Part shown: positions 1 to 10,064 of the stretch, piece after piece
Numbering within the stretch: position 1 is the first letter of the stretch
How the letters are laid out: each line of letters starts with the position of its first letter
Source of the DNA: Ligula intestinalis
Lineage: Eukaryota > Platyhelminthes > Cestoda > Diphyllobothriidea > Diphyllobothriidae
DNA length: 64,000 nt
Assembly (NCBI GenBank): GCA_036362985.1
Contig: JAYGXS010000003.1
Span: 47,729,422 to 47,793,421, forward strand
Direction: 5' to 3'
The notes under the pieces: model-generated
Told to the model about the DNA's origin: nothing
The model's database searches: none
The model's input: the letters and a program-made list of their open reading frames with translations, nothing else
Program-made: the position numbers and the translations under genes

Positions 1-53
1 CCTCATGTGGCATTACGCGGGCGAAGGAAAGGTCGCAGCTGATGAATGAGCCA

Positions 54-391
54 CTAGGCAAAACGGGACGAGTGAGTTCCGTCAGCTATAGGTGAAGCTT
101 AATCATCCAGTGTCAATATATCCCAATCTAAATCGGTAAGACAACGAACCCGTGGCCCAATGATTAAAGCGTTAGACTTATGATCGAAAGCTCGCCGGTT
201 GGATCCTCAGGTAGGGCCCCACTTTGGTTTGGACGAGTGGCTGATGACGTCTAATAAGCCAGAAATGTCTATTGCAGTCTCCTTTGTCTATGCCGGCAAT
301 GCTATCCGTAAGCGTTAGATTTGACTGTATGACTGGGGTATGGTGAGGGTTAAGGCTATGGTTGCGAGTTATGTTTTCATTAGAGTAAGTG
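54..391 (+). repeat. tRNA-derived SINE, family 1, copy 1
   Basis: This block aligns over its whole length with a second copy at 23580-23935. Both copies share the GTGGCYCAATG box (A-box-like, near 151), a B-box-like segment near 195-207 and a conserved body containing TAATAAGCC and GTAAGCGTTAG. Polymerase III promoter boxes at the head of a dispersed repeat are the hallmark of a tRNA-derived SINE. The B box here is more decayed (GGTTGGATCC) than in the other copy (GGTTTGAGCC), so this copy is probably old and silent. The orientation is set by the order of the boxes. Confidence 0.7.
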
Positions 392-1146
392 CGGGCATTA
401 TGTCTGCGGAATATATACCCTTCGTGAAATCATGCCTAAGGGCCACCTTTATTACACTGGCAGGGCGCTGTTCTTCCATTAATCTGTTAACGGGTCGATA
501 TGGGTTATCATGAACGAAAATTTCCTAGACGTTAACGAGGGTTAATGACCGACAGTTCTCCCGTCGATTTCGACGATGGGCACCACGCGCTCCACCAAGC
601 CGCAGCAACTGCGGAAGCAAGCCAAAGCAGACACTGAGGCAAGCTGAATAAGCAAGACGAAGGCTACAGCAGGCAGAAGCAACGCAGCGAACTACCGCGA
701 AGGAAACAGGAATCAAAGCAGATTTGCGGAGGATCTACCCACTCGTTCGCCACTCTCACTTCCATTTCCGGTCTAAAGACAAAGCCAATAAGACTGTGGA
801 TGAGGGAGGGTGTAGGTGGCTGGCGCGATAGTCACTCAGCACGCGCACACTTGAGTCAGCCTACTCGCTAGGTATGCTCCCGCGTGCGCAGAAGCGCCAC
901 AAAGGCCACATGAAGAAGGCGCCATTTCAGCCTGACTCTCAGTCCTCCTCCTCTCATACGCACACACAAACACACGCGTACAAAAGGAGCAGCAACGTAG
1001 GTGGCCCGAGATTTCCCGTGAGTTGGCAAACCCTCTAAGCCACGGCTTTTAGCGCACCGTGATATATTCAAGCGCATTCAGATTTAGTATAGTGAGGAGA
1101 GAAACGCGCTGAGGGTCGACCTCACTCTCTCCCCCACTGTCTAGCC
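392..1146. other. No recognisable gene
   Basis: I see no protein with family resemblance on either strand. The segment near 1034-1065 (AGCCACGGCTTTT followed by GCGCAC) recurs at about 3144-3172, so part of it is dispersed repeat. A CA-rich stretch lies at 957-977. Confidence 0.4.
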
Positions 1147-1246
1147 GGGTTAGTGACCACAGTTTTGACCTGCAGTATTACTGTGAGTGAGTTTGTGGGT
1201 TAGTGACCACAAAGCCACTGACAGTAATACTGCAGGTCAAAACTGT
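1147..1246. repeat. Perfect 26-bp inverted repeat (stem-loop)
   Basis: Positions 1159-1184 and 1221-1246 are exact reverse complements over 26 bases, separated by 36 bases. A 14-base direct repeat (GGGTTAGTGACCAC) occurs at 1147-1160 and again at 1197-1210, overlapping the edge of the first arm. The arms contain the PstI-like CTGCAG core. The structure may be a small foldback element or a copy made by template switching. No coding role is visible. Confidence 0.85.
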
Positions 1247-1833
1247 AGGCCTTGTATGCGTAATGGCAGTAATATAATCCGCATTAGGGGAAAGCAAAAC
1301 TCGGTTTGGTGGGCTGGTGGGACAAAACAATGATCATATCGACGAGGACTTCCCATTTACTCTCTACTGGGACTTTTTTTTAAATTTCACTCTGCATGCG
1401 TGATGAGTCAGAGAAGAAAGGTGGAAACAAAAAACTGACGGCCTCACTGTGCCTTTTTGCACAGTTAATAAGCACTGCGTTATCCACCGACAAATCAAGA
1501 TGCTACCGTACATTTTTTGGGCTCGTGACACGTGCTCTTCATCCAATGAACTAAAAGGAAGTGAGAGAAAGAGAGAAAGATTGCGGCAGACAATTTAAAG
1601 GAACAGAGCAGTTTGACCATTGGCTTGTGAGGTGAGTCATGGTTTCTGAGAGCGCGTGTTTGGGGTTGACGTGCGGTTGAAAGGGGGAGGGTGGATGGTG
1701 GGTCAGTTGATGTCGATGTGACTAGATTAGCGGTCGTCGATGTGTGGTTATGATGGGGAACAGTAAGTTTTGATCTTAAACCACCGTATTGGTCGTTCTA
1801 ATCGACGTGCCGGTTGATACTGCCCGCCAAAGA

Positions 1834-2260
1834 TTACCAAGCCCCGAGAAATTCCCGCGTTGGTTTTGCGTTGACCATGCCGATGATTTCTGAGTCATCC
1901 CAATTAAATCGATGGTCGCACTCGATTGCGTGTGCGTAAGCGAGGGAAAAGGGGACCTTGCGACGGAGAGCTAATTTATGTTCCTTGATAGGGGTACCCA
2001 TGAGTCGACCTGTGTGACCAACATATGCGCAAGAACAATCTGCGACGGCATGCGATAAATCACGTTTTATTGTTGTTCCTTTGTTAGAGGATCCTTTATA
2101 CGTGATGGCGCTGCGCGCAATGTTGACGCTGGTTTGTGCCCGATATGGATATAAAAGGGACGTAACTGTATGGCTATTACTTCGGAAGTTCCCTGCCTAT
2201 AAGGAAGGGCGTAGAATTTTCGCGTCGTAATTTCTCCGTTAGAGTTGGGGGTTTGTGGTT
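1834..2260 (-). pseudogene. Penelope-like element, C-terminal GIY-YIG endonuclease relic
   Basis: Read on the minus strand, this relic encodes two segments of a PLE C-terminus joined by a frameshift. The upstream segment has the pre-endonuclease linker (YRQGTSEVIA, then HKPASTL, then RIKDPLTKEQQ followed by a stop). The downstream segment has CSCAYVGHTGRL, IKEHKLALRR and ending REFLGAW plus stop at 1834-1836. The CxC-AYVGxTGR block is the GIY-YIG nuclease core of PLEs, which nicks target DNA for retrotransposition. Its sequence differs clearly from the PLE at 7.4-9.9 kb, so it belongs to another lineage. No reverse transcriptase remains upstream, so this is a truncated fossil. Confidence 0.7.
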
Positions 2261-2569
2261 TTGCTTGACGCCTAAGGCAGTTATTTGTGGAGATGTCTGG
2301 ATATTCGTTAACTCGAAAGTAAGTATAAATATCTTTTTAAATCGTAGCACACTGATGACTGATATGTTCGGCTGGTAACTTAGGACAGCATTCCCGACAT
2401 ACAGGTGATTTCACCGCCTCTTGTCCGTGACGGTTCGTCCGTCGTACATCACAAGGTTCCGAGTGTCCATCACAGCGGTGGGGCGGAGACGGTGACTTGC
2501 GCATGTATTGGATTATAAAGAGAGTCGACAAGAGCACACACTAAGCTGACTGCGCGGTGCGGGCTATCC

Positions 2570-3130
2570 CCACCAGTTGACAACCTCATTCGACGGGACC
2601 CAGCCATATTTTCAAGTTTGACGAAGTCGAAATCGTTGCAAGAGGGGACAACCGCGTGAGCCGCGAGCCGCTCGAATCATGGTTCTTAGGCCCCCAGTCC
2701 ATCAACAAGCGCAACGATTTGGCATTTCCATATTGCGTACTGAGACATTGTCTTAGCAAGAGAATCAGTCACGTGGAAAGGGCCGGGCCAACAACAATTC
2801 TGAAGCTAGTGAACATCGTTGTCGCGCAATTATCGAGCCCGCATTTGGCATGGACATGGAAATCGTGGCAATTAATTAGTCGAACACGAAGTGTCAAGCC
2901 ATCTTCGCACCATTTAAGGCGTAATCGGTGGCTGCAAAAGTGAATAATTACAGAACGCACGCGGATGACCGCTTTGAACTATAAATGCCGTGTGATCTGT
3001 GCATGTTTCACACCTATCTGCGCATGACTCAGAGCCTTGCATCATTACCTATGATTAAGGATTCCCGACGGAATCCGAAACGTCAGGACAATAAAACTTT
3101 TTTTCCACTGGTCGCATCTCCTTCTTCTGA
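2570..3130 (+). repeat. Hammerhead-like repeat, family A, copy 1 (longest)
   Basis: This is a dispersed repeat with relatives at 6550-6865 (+), 25750-25875 (-), 29525-30050 (-) and 45380-45840 (-). Shared landmarks in order are a CGACGGGAC motif, a GTGAGCC box, CGCAACGATTTGG, a GGCCGGGCC stretch, GCGGATGACCGC, TATAAAT, and a terminal hammerhead-like hairpin (3048-3087) followed by an AATAAAA tail and a CTTCTTCTG segment. No open reading frame is conserved between copies, so it is probably a non-autonomous element or a remnant of a PLE terminal repeat. The neighbour just upstream (1834-2260) is a PLE relic, which fits that idea. Confidence 0.75.
3048..3087 (+). ncRNA. Hammerhead-ribozyme-like motif, family A
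   Basis: The order is CCT, ATGATTA, one extra A, a perfect 7-bp hairpin (GGATTCC / loop CGAC / GGAATCC), GAAAC, GTC, AGG. CCT and AGG pair as stem I, the hairpin is stem II, and GAAAC-GTC leaves a minimal stem III. Canonical core would be CTGATGA: here positions 3 and 8 are A and T instead of C and G. PLEs are known to carry hammerhead motifs with very short stem III. Activity is not shown by sequence alone. Confidence 0.6.
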
Positions 3131-3899
3131 GTTGACAACCTTCCAAGCCACGGCTTTTGGCGCACTGTGATAGCTTTTAGCCTATCAGGTGATTTATACT
3201 TCGGGAGATGTCCTGCGTTTTCGATCTGAAGCTCCATTTTCATTTTCAGGTCCGAGCTAGTGTTCGAGATAGTCAGTTAACTGGACAGGGAAAGCTGGTC
3301 AACATTTTGCGGATCCATCACGGGTGGCCGGTTGGTGAGGTTTTATTAAAAGTCTCAACTTTTCATCCACAAACACAACGCAGCGTAGAATAGCTGGCTC
3401 TGGCTTATTTGCCATCATTAGCCAGATCTGCCTTAGTTCCAGGTTGGAAAAATCTGACACTTTTCTTAAGGTAAGTTGGTCCTGCGTAAGTGGCAAAGTG
3501 ATCATACCAGATAAGTGAAAGCCACTTACTTAGACCGTCCATCTAGTTACCTCTTATGAATGACTCTCAGTAAAAGAAAGTTGAAGCTTTTAAATGTGAG
3601 CTTGATTGGCTTTTTATATTAATGATCTTACAGTATAATCCTAAGATACTCTAGTCATTCTGGGATGTCGTATTTTATATACGCATACATCAGGCTACCT
3701 GCAACACTCACCTACGATAAGACATGATTTCATATATAGTACGTATAGTAACAATAGTATTCATTGTAATTACCAATCCTGCCTAACAAGCCTGCCTAAA
3801 ATTATTCTTCCGCATACGATGTTTTTTTTATAAAAGCACGTGTTTAGCGTATGTTAATTTTCTATAAAGGAGAAGGCTCGAACCAAACAAGCGCCTAAA
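3131..3899. other. No recognisable gene
   Basis: AT-rich spacer. Short open frames on both strands show no family resemblance. Confidence 0.4.
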
Positions 3900-4040
3900 A
3901 TGGAACTGAAAAAACATTCAATAAGCTCCTGTGAGAACGATAGCACTGATGATGATGAGGATGAGAACTTTATTTTGATGGTTAAATCAAACTTTCAGCA
4001 ACTAAATGGCTCCATTCACGAAGAGCATGAAATTAAGTAA
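3900..4040 (+). CDS. Possible small acidic ORF, 46 aa
   Basis: An ATG at 3900 opens a 46-codon frame ending in TAA at 4038-4040. Residues 14-22 are strongly acidic (DSTDDDEDE), encoded partly by a GAT repeat, and the C-terminus is Glu/His rich. No family is recognised. It could be a first exon of an unseen gene, part of a retroelement ORF1, or a chance frame. The LINE relic next to it runs in the opposite direction. There is no clear promoter or splice donor to support it. Confidence 0.2.
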   Translation: MELKKHSISSCENDSTDDDEDENFILMVKSNFQQLNGSIHEEHEIK

Positions 4041-4149
4041 ATTAAGGGGTCCAAAAACTCAAGAGTTAACGGTCAAAGATCACAAAAAACTCAAAGTAAG
4101 AAGTCGAGATGGTTACCACATCAATTAAAGAATCAGGTCGGCCTTCAGC

Positions 4150-4665
4150 TTCTCAATTTCTGTTTCTTCACACGTGAGAAAGCGTGCTAAGAATGGGAGC
4201 ATTGAGTTCTGGTAGGCCGATGTACGACATGTCATATGTCGGAAGTTTCGGTGCGTCGTACGAGAAGACTTCGCAGTCATTTGTTCGGAGTGGAGAGGGT
4301 GAGCGTCTTCACTAAAATATACGGACCACGAAATTCTTGACCGATTTGAAATGTCGCTAAATTAGAAGCTCAGCTAAAAAAGCAAATAAATAGCCGGCAG
4401 CTGAAAAGAGCATGCGGAGAATACGTCTAAAAATCATAAAATCTTTCTTGAGTAGTGCTGGAAAGGTAACTGGCGAGCAGTAAATAATGAGAGGGAGGAT
4501 ACAAGCGTCCATAAAACGCCAGATGAGGGCTTGCGGGGTGCGATAAGAACGCAAGCGATGGATATAATATAAACGTTTGCGGATTTTAATAAAAAGGTCT
4601 TCAATATGAAAAGTAAATGAGAGGTTGGAAGCTTTTTTTACACAAAGGTATCGAGTACGACACAC
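4150..4665 (-). pseudogene. LINE (non-LTR retrotransposon) C-terminal relic
   Basis: The minus strand from 4665 to 4357 encodes an open stretch with the region that follows the reverse transcriptase fingers/palm in LINE proteins: FTFHIEDLFIK, RLYYIHRLR, TPQALIWRF, then CSPVTFPALLKKDF. After the stop at 4357 the same product can be followed with stops to about 4150. The catalytic part of the polymerase is absent, so this is a 5'-truncated, dead copy, typical of target-primed integration. Confidence 0.7.
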
Positions 4666-5400
4666 ATGATTTCTTTTTTACCGAAAATCCATTGTTTATC
4701 CTTTCGATTTAATAAATTCAAACCTAAAAGTTAATCACTCGCAGCCATGTGTTCATTTCCCGGCACCATGCAGAATATAAATAAATAAAAGAGGTACACT
4801 TCTAAAGTAATCGATAGCCGCCATCTTTTTTCTCTCTCTATTTACATTTCATTTTCTTTATATGCACTTGGTTAGCCTAATTCACTCATGTTAAACCGAC
4901 TATAATCCCCTTTTGTTTATTTGAAGTACAAAGAGGTCATGAGTGTTAGGATGTTAGCCGGATAGCGAGGCAACAGCCACCCGAGACACATCCTTCGGGT
5001 TTTGTACAAAATAAACCCTCCGCCGGGTGGATTCCATAATTATGCCCTTCTTATTGTGTTCTTCCTTGGAAATTTCAACAGGGCGCAATTCAACGGTGAC
5101 ACACGCCAGATGTCATCATTATAACAATAACGACGCTGAACCCGTCGTTATAACAATGAGGGCACAAGGTCACAAAGATAGCGCTGTTTTCAAAGCAACC
5201 CAATTTGGCCTACATCTGACTACTTTTCCAAGGAAATTTATCCATTATGTCGAACATTGCAGCCATTTGCGATTGTGGATTACTTTTGATATCCCACAAG
5301 ATTTTTTAAAGATTTCTGTAATGCTATTTTTCTAATAGACATTTCGAATAATAAATCAATCGGCTTCGAATTCATATCGTTATCGGGGGTTTGCCCGCAT
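4666..5400. other. No recognisable gene
   Basis: AT-rich spacer with an open frame of about 100 codons (5027-5335, +) that shows no motif, no signal peptide and no relatives I recognise. Confidence 0.4.
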
Positions 5401-5436
5401 TAAGCTAAAAAGTACCTATATTCGGTCGTCCTCAGT

Positions 5437-5561
5437 CGCGACTTTTCGCCACTGATTCCGCCGCGACTTGTCGGAGCGAAATCCGGCGCGACTTGTCGAA
5501 GCGGATTCCGGCGCGACTTGTCGAAGCGAATTCCGGCGCGACCTAGGTGACAAAATCACGC
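5437..5561 (+). repeat. 25-bp minisatellite, about five units
   Basis: The hexamer CGCGAC starts at 5437, 5462, 5487, 5512 and 5537, giving an exact 25-base period. The consensus unit is close to CGCGACTTGTCGAAGC followed by GATTCCGG. A further diverged unit begins at 5582. The array is GC- and CpG-rich in an AT-rich setting. Confidence 0.85.
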
Positions 5562-5934
5562 ATAAATCCGGTTTAAAAATGCGCGACATGTCGAACTGGA
5601 TTCCATGGTTGATTCCGGTGGGAAATTTTACTATGGCAATTGTGCGCCTAATTATATTCTTTTAGAATGGAGGGCGATTTTGCTGCAAATTTTGGAATGA
5701 TATTTTCAAAATATAGCGCATCAGTCTCCGTCTCTAGTCTGTGTCACACATTTAAAATCTTGACATAATTTCTAGATTTAATGTCAACTAGAAAAATTAG
5801 CCTTCCTTTTTGTAAACATTTATGATCAAAGGAATAATATCAGCTGCTTTGAGCACTGTTCACTGCGATTTAGGCGTCCACCCAGCTGGCTGTGTGTTTC
5901 GCGTAGGTATACACGCCTTCTTCAACTGCGGCCC

Positions 5935-6459
5935 TTATGACGATTTAGGCCTCTCCTGAGCCCGCTGTTTGTTAATCGTATGTATATGCACCCCCTGCTC
6001 CCCGTATTCTGCAGCATTTGTGCTTCCCTCCAAACAGGCGATTTTCACACAACAAGAAATAAAAAGGGGAGTATTTATAAGTGGCAAGGAACTATGTAAA
6101 CCAGAGTATGTACATGCTTGCAGAAGTGTGCTTTTACGGAGTTCCAGGGCGGCCTGAACTTTCTGTAATCTCTGCTGTTTCACCACAGCCGACTTCAGCA
6201 GCGAGCCCACGGCCGCCTCGAAGTCCTTTTCGTGGGCGTTGGGGTTCTCAGTCCATTTTAAAAACACATCAAGGGGAAGATAATTACGAAGAGGGATGAG
6301 ATGGTTACTTTCCAGCAGAGCATAAGCCTGTGTAAACCTGAAGTTCCGTCGCCCATGAAGCCCGCTGATATTGAAATTGGTGAGCAGGCGGCTGGAGAAG
6401 AGGAGCTGCATGAGCCCTTTGACGAGGTCATATGCACTCCATCCGCCCTGCGTGCGCAA
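5935..6459 (-). CDS. Uncharacterised open frame with exon-like features
   Basis: A 174-codon frame on the minus strand, much more GC-rich than its surroundings and with protein-like codon usage in its first ~105 codons. Seen motifs include GGWSAYDLVKGLMQLLF near the start, then SGLHGRRNFRFTQAYALL and PLDVFLKWTENPNAHEKDF, followed by a Lys/Gln/Glu-rich predicted helix (residues 80-105). A CAG preceded by a pyrimidine-containing tract sits just before the GGC GGA TGG codons (near 6442), as expected for a 3' splice acceptor, and CGTAAA near residue 108 could act as a donor. It may be a stranded exon or a retrocopy fragment. The motif layout vaguely recalls BEN-type DNA-binding domains, which I would not assert. 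Confidence 0.35.
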   Translation of the reverse strand: MRTQGGWSAYDLVKGLMQLLFSSRLLTNFNISGLHGRRNFRFTQAYALLESNHLIPLRNYLPLDVFLKWTENPNAHEKDFEAAVGSLLKSAVVKQQRLQKVQAALELRKSTLLQACTYSGLHSSLPLINTPLFISCCVKIACLEGSTNAAEYGEQGVHIHTINKQRAQERPKSS

Positions 6460-6549
6460 GAAGGCAACCTACATTGGTGATTAGTAATAGGAAGCAAAAT
6501 TCGTAGTGCCTGCTGCCAATATTAAGTGTCTAGGACTTTTTCCTCGACG

Positions 6550-6865
6550 ACAGCGGGCGTAATTGTCGCGCAATTACCAGGCCCGCATTGGACACTGACA
6601 TGGCAAATGTGGCAATAAGTGAGTCGAACGCCAGTCAAGCCAGTACCGCATCAATCAAGACCCAAGCGGTGGCTACAGAAGTGAACAATTATCACACACA
6701 CGCGGATGACCACTAGGAAGTATAAATATCGTGCAACCTGCGCATGTCGTCACCCCATTTGCGCATGACCATGACCTTGTTATCATCACCTATGATTAAC
6801 GATTCTCGAGGGAATCCGAAACGTCAGGCAAATAAAAATCTTGATCCAATGGTCACTTCTTCTTC
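6550..6865 (+). repeat. Hammerhead-like repeat, family A, copy 2
   Basis: A 5'-truncated copy of the repeat at 2570-3130. It retains the GCGCAATTA segment, GCGGATGACCAC, TATAAATA and the terminal hairpin at 6789-6828 followed by AATAAAAATC. It sits 0.3 kb from the PLE at 7187-10064. Confidence 0.75.
6789..6828 (+). ncRNA. Hammerhead-ribozyme-like motif, family A
   Basis: CCT, ATGATTA, stem GATTC/GAATC with loop TCGAGG, then CGAAAC, GTC and AGG. Stem I (CCT/AGG), GAAAC and the GTC triplet are intact. Core positions 3 and 8 are again A and T. Length is exactly 40, as in the copies at 3048 and 25797. Confidence 0.6.
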
Positions 6866-7186
6866 TGGACAACATTTAACCCCGCACGGAAAGTTTAAAT
6901 GCGTGTGTACGCAGCTGGCTGCAACATTAGGTGAACATCCTTGACTGGTCTAGGCTATCTTTATTCAATGACAGTTCTCAAAGTCACTTTGATTATTTTA
7001 CGGCAACCTGTAATTCTATCTTGAGAGTAAATTTGATTACATTTTTAACTATTTGATTAGGGAATTTATGAAGAAATCGCCAAACTTACTTACATGCATG
7101 TCCAGTATCAGACAAAACTGCAGATGGTCCATTGTAGTATGTGCCGACCTTGAAATGGTCTGGTATCTTCGCTTGAGAGAACCATT

Positions 7187-7402
7187 TTAATGTTGCCAGA
7201 ATCCCCATTCGATAATTCAGGAGGATAGTTGGCGAGCATACGTATACTTTTGATAAATTATCTTCGGGTCATTACATTTATATGGAAGGGGAAGGTACAG
7301 GGTGACAAGCCATCATTTAATTATTGTTCTAATCAACTTAGTCTTGGGAATGGGGGCTTGGGGTTTGGGTTGATAAAAAGTGGGTAGTGACCGGGTAGTT
7401 AA
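7187..7402 (-). repeat. PLE pseudo-LTR, downstream copy
   Basis: Direct repeat of 9840-10064, same orientation. Homology runs from the TTTAATGTTGCC block to the GTAGTTAAGAGAG edge, where the PLE stop codon lies. Confidence 0.8.
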
Positions 7403-9864
7403 GAGAGAGAGAGGGGGAAAGAACGCGTAGAAAATGCTAGTAGTTCTGCGGCCGTTGGCAATGCTAAGCTTGGGGCCTGAAGAAGGTTCTTCTGTGCACA
7501 CAACACCGGCTTCATCAGGCGAATGGCCGTGGCCTCCGCTGTTGCCAGCAGCCGTTGACCCAGGGACTTCAAGTAATCTGGTGAGACCTTGTAGATCACC
7601 TTAAAGGCTTCTTTCGGGTCAACACGGTATCCAGAGTCCATCATATCAGCAAGAATGGAACTGTTGATGTTTCTGACTTCGCCTTTGTTAAGCCATGCTG
7701 GCAGATGCTCCCGTATCCTCTTGGATAAGCGCCGGCTCGTGCGACCTATGTAAACTGCTCCACAAGAACAAGCAAATGAGTAAATGCACATGGAAGTGGT
7801 CTGCGCTGGCAGCTTATCCTTACCTTCACCGTGAAGGACCGGGTTTGTTGAGTATAACACCCGAACTTTCGCCGCTGGGAAGGTTCGTGATATGGCTTGG
7901 TTAGGGCGTCGGCTTAACAGTTCACTTGCTGCGGCCCCTTGAAAGGGGACTTTGAGAAAAAGAGTCCTCTTTTCCACGGTGGGTGTTAAGGGTTTGCGTT
8001 CTCTCTTCATCATGGTCTTCTGAATAAACTTGTCAGGGTACCCATTTTCTCGAAGTAGGTCCTGGATCTTCGTGAGCTCTCTTTCGATAGTATCGTCCGA
8101 GTAGATTTTTCTTGCCCTTTGCGTTAAGCAGCGGAGTAGATTACGCTTCTGCTGGATGGGTACGAAGCTGTGAAAGTTTGTGTACTGTCCGGACCAGGTT
8201 TTCTTTTTATAAACGCTCCTTCGGAGGCTACCATCAGGTCGTCTGCTTAGGAGAACGTCCTAGAACGGAAGCGAACCTGCCGTTTCCATCTCCAATGTGA
8301 ACTTTATGGAGGGGTGTGCTTGGTTGATAGTATTTAGAAGCGAGTCTATATTAGTGTTTGCTGGGGCGATAGCAAAGATACCATCGACATAGCGACCGTA
8401 GTGTTTAAATTCATGAATCTGGTCGCTAAGTTGAAACTTCTCCAGCTTGCCCATGAAGAAATTTGCTAGGAGAGGCCCAAGGGGGAGCCCATGGCGACGC
8501 CGTCTATCTGTCGATATAGTTGGTTATCCAAAAGGAACTGCACATTTAATGTGCATTATAGTAGAAGTTCCTTCAGGGCTTCTATTGGAATTCCTACTTC
8601 TGTCTGATTTGCCAATAGGAAGTTGCAGAGGTAATCTACTGGTTCCACGTTCGTAAATAGCGACGAGACGTCTAAGGGGAGCATCATCATACCATTTAGG
8701 TCTATGTCCCTGATGTCGTCAATAAATGTGAACGAGTCTTGATAGCTCCGTGGTGCTAGTTGCTGCTGCAGTGGTTTGAGTTTATCCGCTAACCACTTGG
8801 CTACCGTATGGTAGGGCGAGCTACGCATGTCCAAGATCGGATGAACTGGCAGGCCATCCTTGTGGATTTTTGGTAGGCCATACAGGCGAGGGATATGCGT
8901 ACCTACTGGCCGGAGACGTTCGAGGTCACGGTCGCTTATGAAACCTGCCGTTTGGAGTCTTCTTAGGTAGTCAGTCAAGTGTGCCTCTAATTCATCTGTG
9001 CGATCCTTTTCTTTTGTCTACTTTCTTAAACTTCATCTGGTCTGACAAGATAGTATGCATTTTTCGAAGGTAATCCGACCTTTTCATAAAGACGACACCT
9101 GCTCCTTTATCAGGTTTAGTAATCAGGATGTCTTTAATTTCTCGCAACTGCTTTAACTTCTCCATGTGTGCTTTTGACAGCACTCCGCGACTGATTGGTC
9201 TCTGATTTAAGTACTGGTAACTACAATTCACCAGTGTCGATTTTAAATGCTGGATACTTTCAGTTGAGATAGGCTTTAATTCGTAAGTTTGGTTAAACAG
9301 GTTTTCAAACTGGGTTTCCAATTCTAACTGATTAACACTTCGAGCAGACATGCATAATTTTGTGCCAAAAGATAATGCCTCAACTGTTGTCTTATCAAGC
9401 GTCACAGAGGAATGATTGTATACGTACCGATCTGGGTCTTTAGGCAGTCTTGCTTGGGGTTTTCTTTCGTGCACCCTTTGTAGTAGGGACGATCTTTTTG
9501 TTTCTCCCCGTTTAGTTTCTATGATCTTTGTGTAGCTGATGAAGTCCCGTCTTTCTTCGTCATGAAGGGTGTCCAGAACGGCAGCCCGCTGGCACACGTG
9601 ACGCTCTCGTTCTTCCATCTTTATTTGAGTGCTTTCTAGCTGCTTTTCAGCATATCTTCTTAAGGTGTCAGTAGTGATTGCAGTACGATTGCGACGCAGA
9701 GCTCTCCAGCATTCATTTGAATACTTATTTATTTCCACACAGTTCCCAATAAACTTGGCCAGAACCTTCGCCTCTGCAAGCTTGGTGTTGAAACGCAAGA
9801 ACTCATTGAGTGCCTTTAACACCGCGGGATCCTTTGACTGCTTTAATGTTGCCAGAATCCCCAT
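7399..9864 (-). pseudogene. PLE polyprotein (reverse transcriptase + GIY-YIG endonuclease), disrupted
   Basis: About 820 codons on the minus strand. Order: an N-terminal domain (9864-8992) with KPDKGAGVVFM; the RT core with PRLYGLPKIHKDG, motif A LDVSSLFTNV (near 8650-8680) and motif B GVAMGSPLG; motif C at 8380-8391; thumb; then GIY-YIG endonuclease (CIYSFACSCGAVYIGRTSRR, near 7740-7795). PLEs use this enzyme pair for retrotransposition. Lesions seen: a one-base frameshift near 8985-9005, stop TAA at 8556-8558, a second frameshift near 8470-8485 just after motif B, and TAG at 8260-8262. Motif C reads YVDG instead of YVDD, losing a metal-binding Asp (GAT to GGT), so the copy is inactive even ignoring the breaks. 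Confidence 0.88.
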
Positions 9865-10064
9865 TCGATAATTCAGAAGGACAGTTGGCGAGCATACGTA
9901 TACTTTCGATAAATTCTCTTTGGGCCATTACATTTATATGGAAGAATAAGGTACAGGGTGCCAAGCAATCAATTAATTATCGTTCTAATCAACTTAGTCT
10001 TGGGAATAGGGGCTTGGGGTTTGGGGTTTGGGTTGATAAAAAGCGGCTAGTGACAGGGTAATTA
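9840..10064 (-). repeat. PLE pseudo-LTR, upstream copy
   Basis: Direct repeat of 7187-7402 with an extra GGGGTTT unit. It contains the ATG of the PLE reading frame at its inner edge. Confidence 0.8.

Larger units (their letters stand above)
7187..10064 (-). mobile_element. Penelope-like retroelement with flanking pseudo-LTRs
   Basis: A minus-strand PLE whose coding region (9864 to 7399) is bracketed by direct repeats of about 220 bases at 7187-7402 and 9840-10064. The repeats share TTTAATGTTGCCAGAATCCC, the GGCGAGCATACGTATAC block and a GGGGCTTGGGGTTTGGG run. Direct terminal repeats (pLTRs) that include the ORF start and stop are characteristic of PLEs and arise from tandem arrangement. Start ATG and stop of the ORF both lie inside or at the edge of the repeats. 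The two repeats have diverged by substitutions and an 8-10 base indel, so insertion is not recent. Confidence 0.85.
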
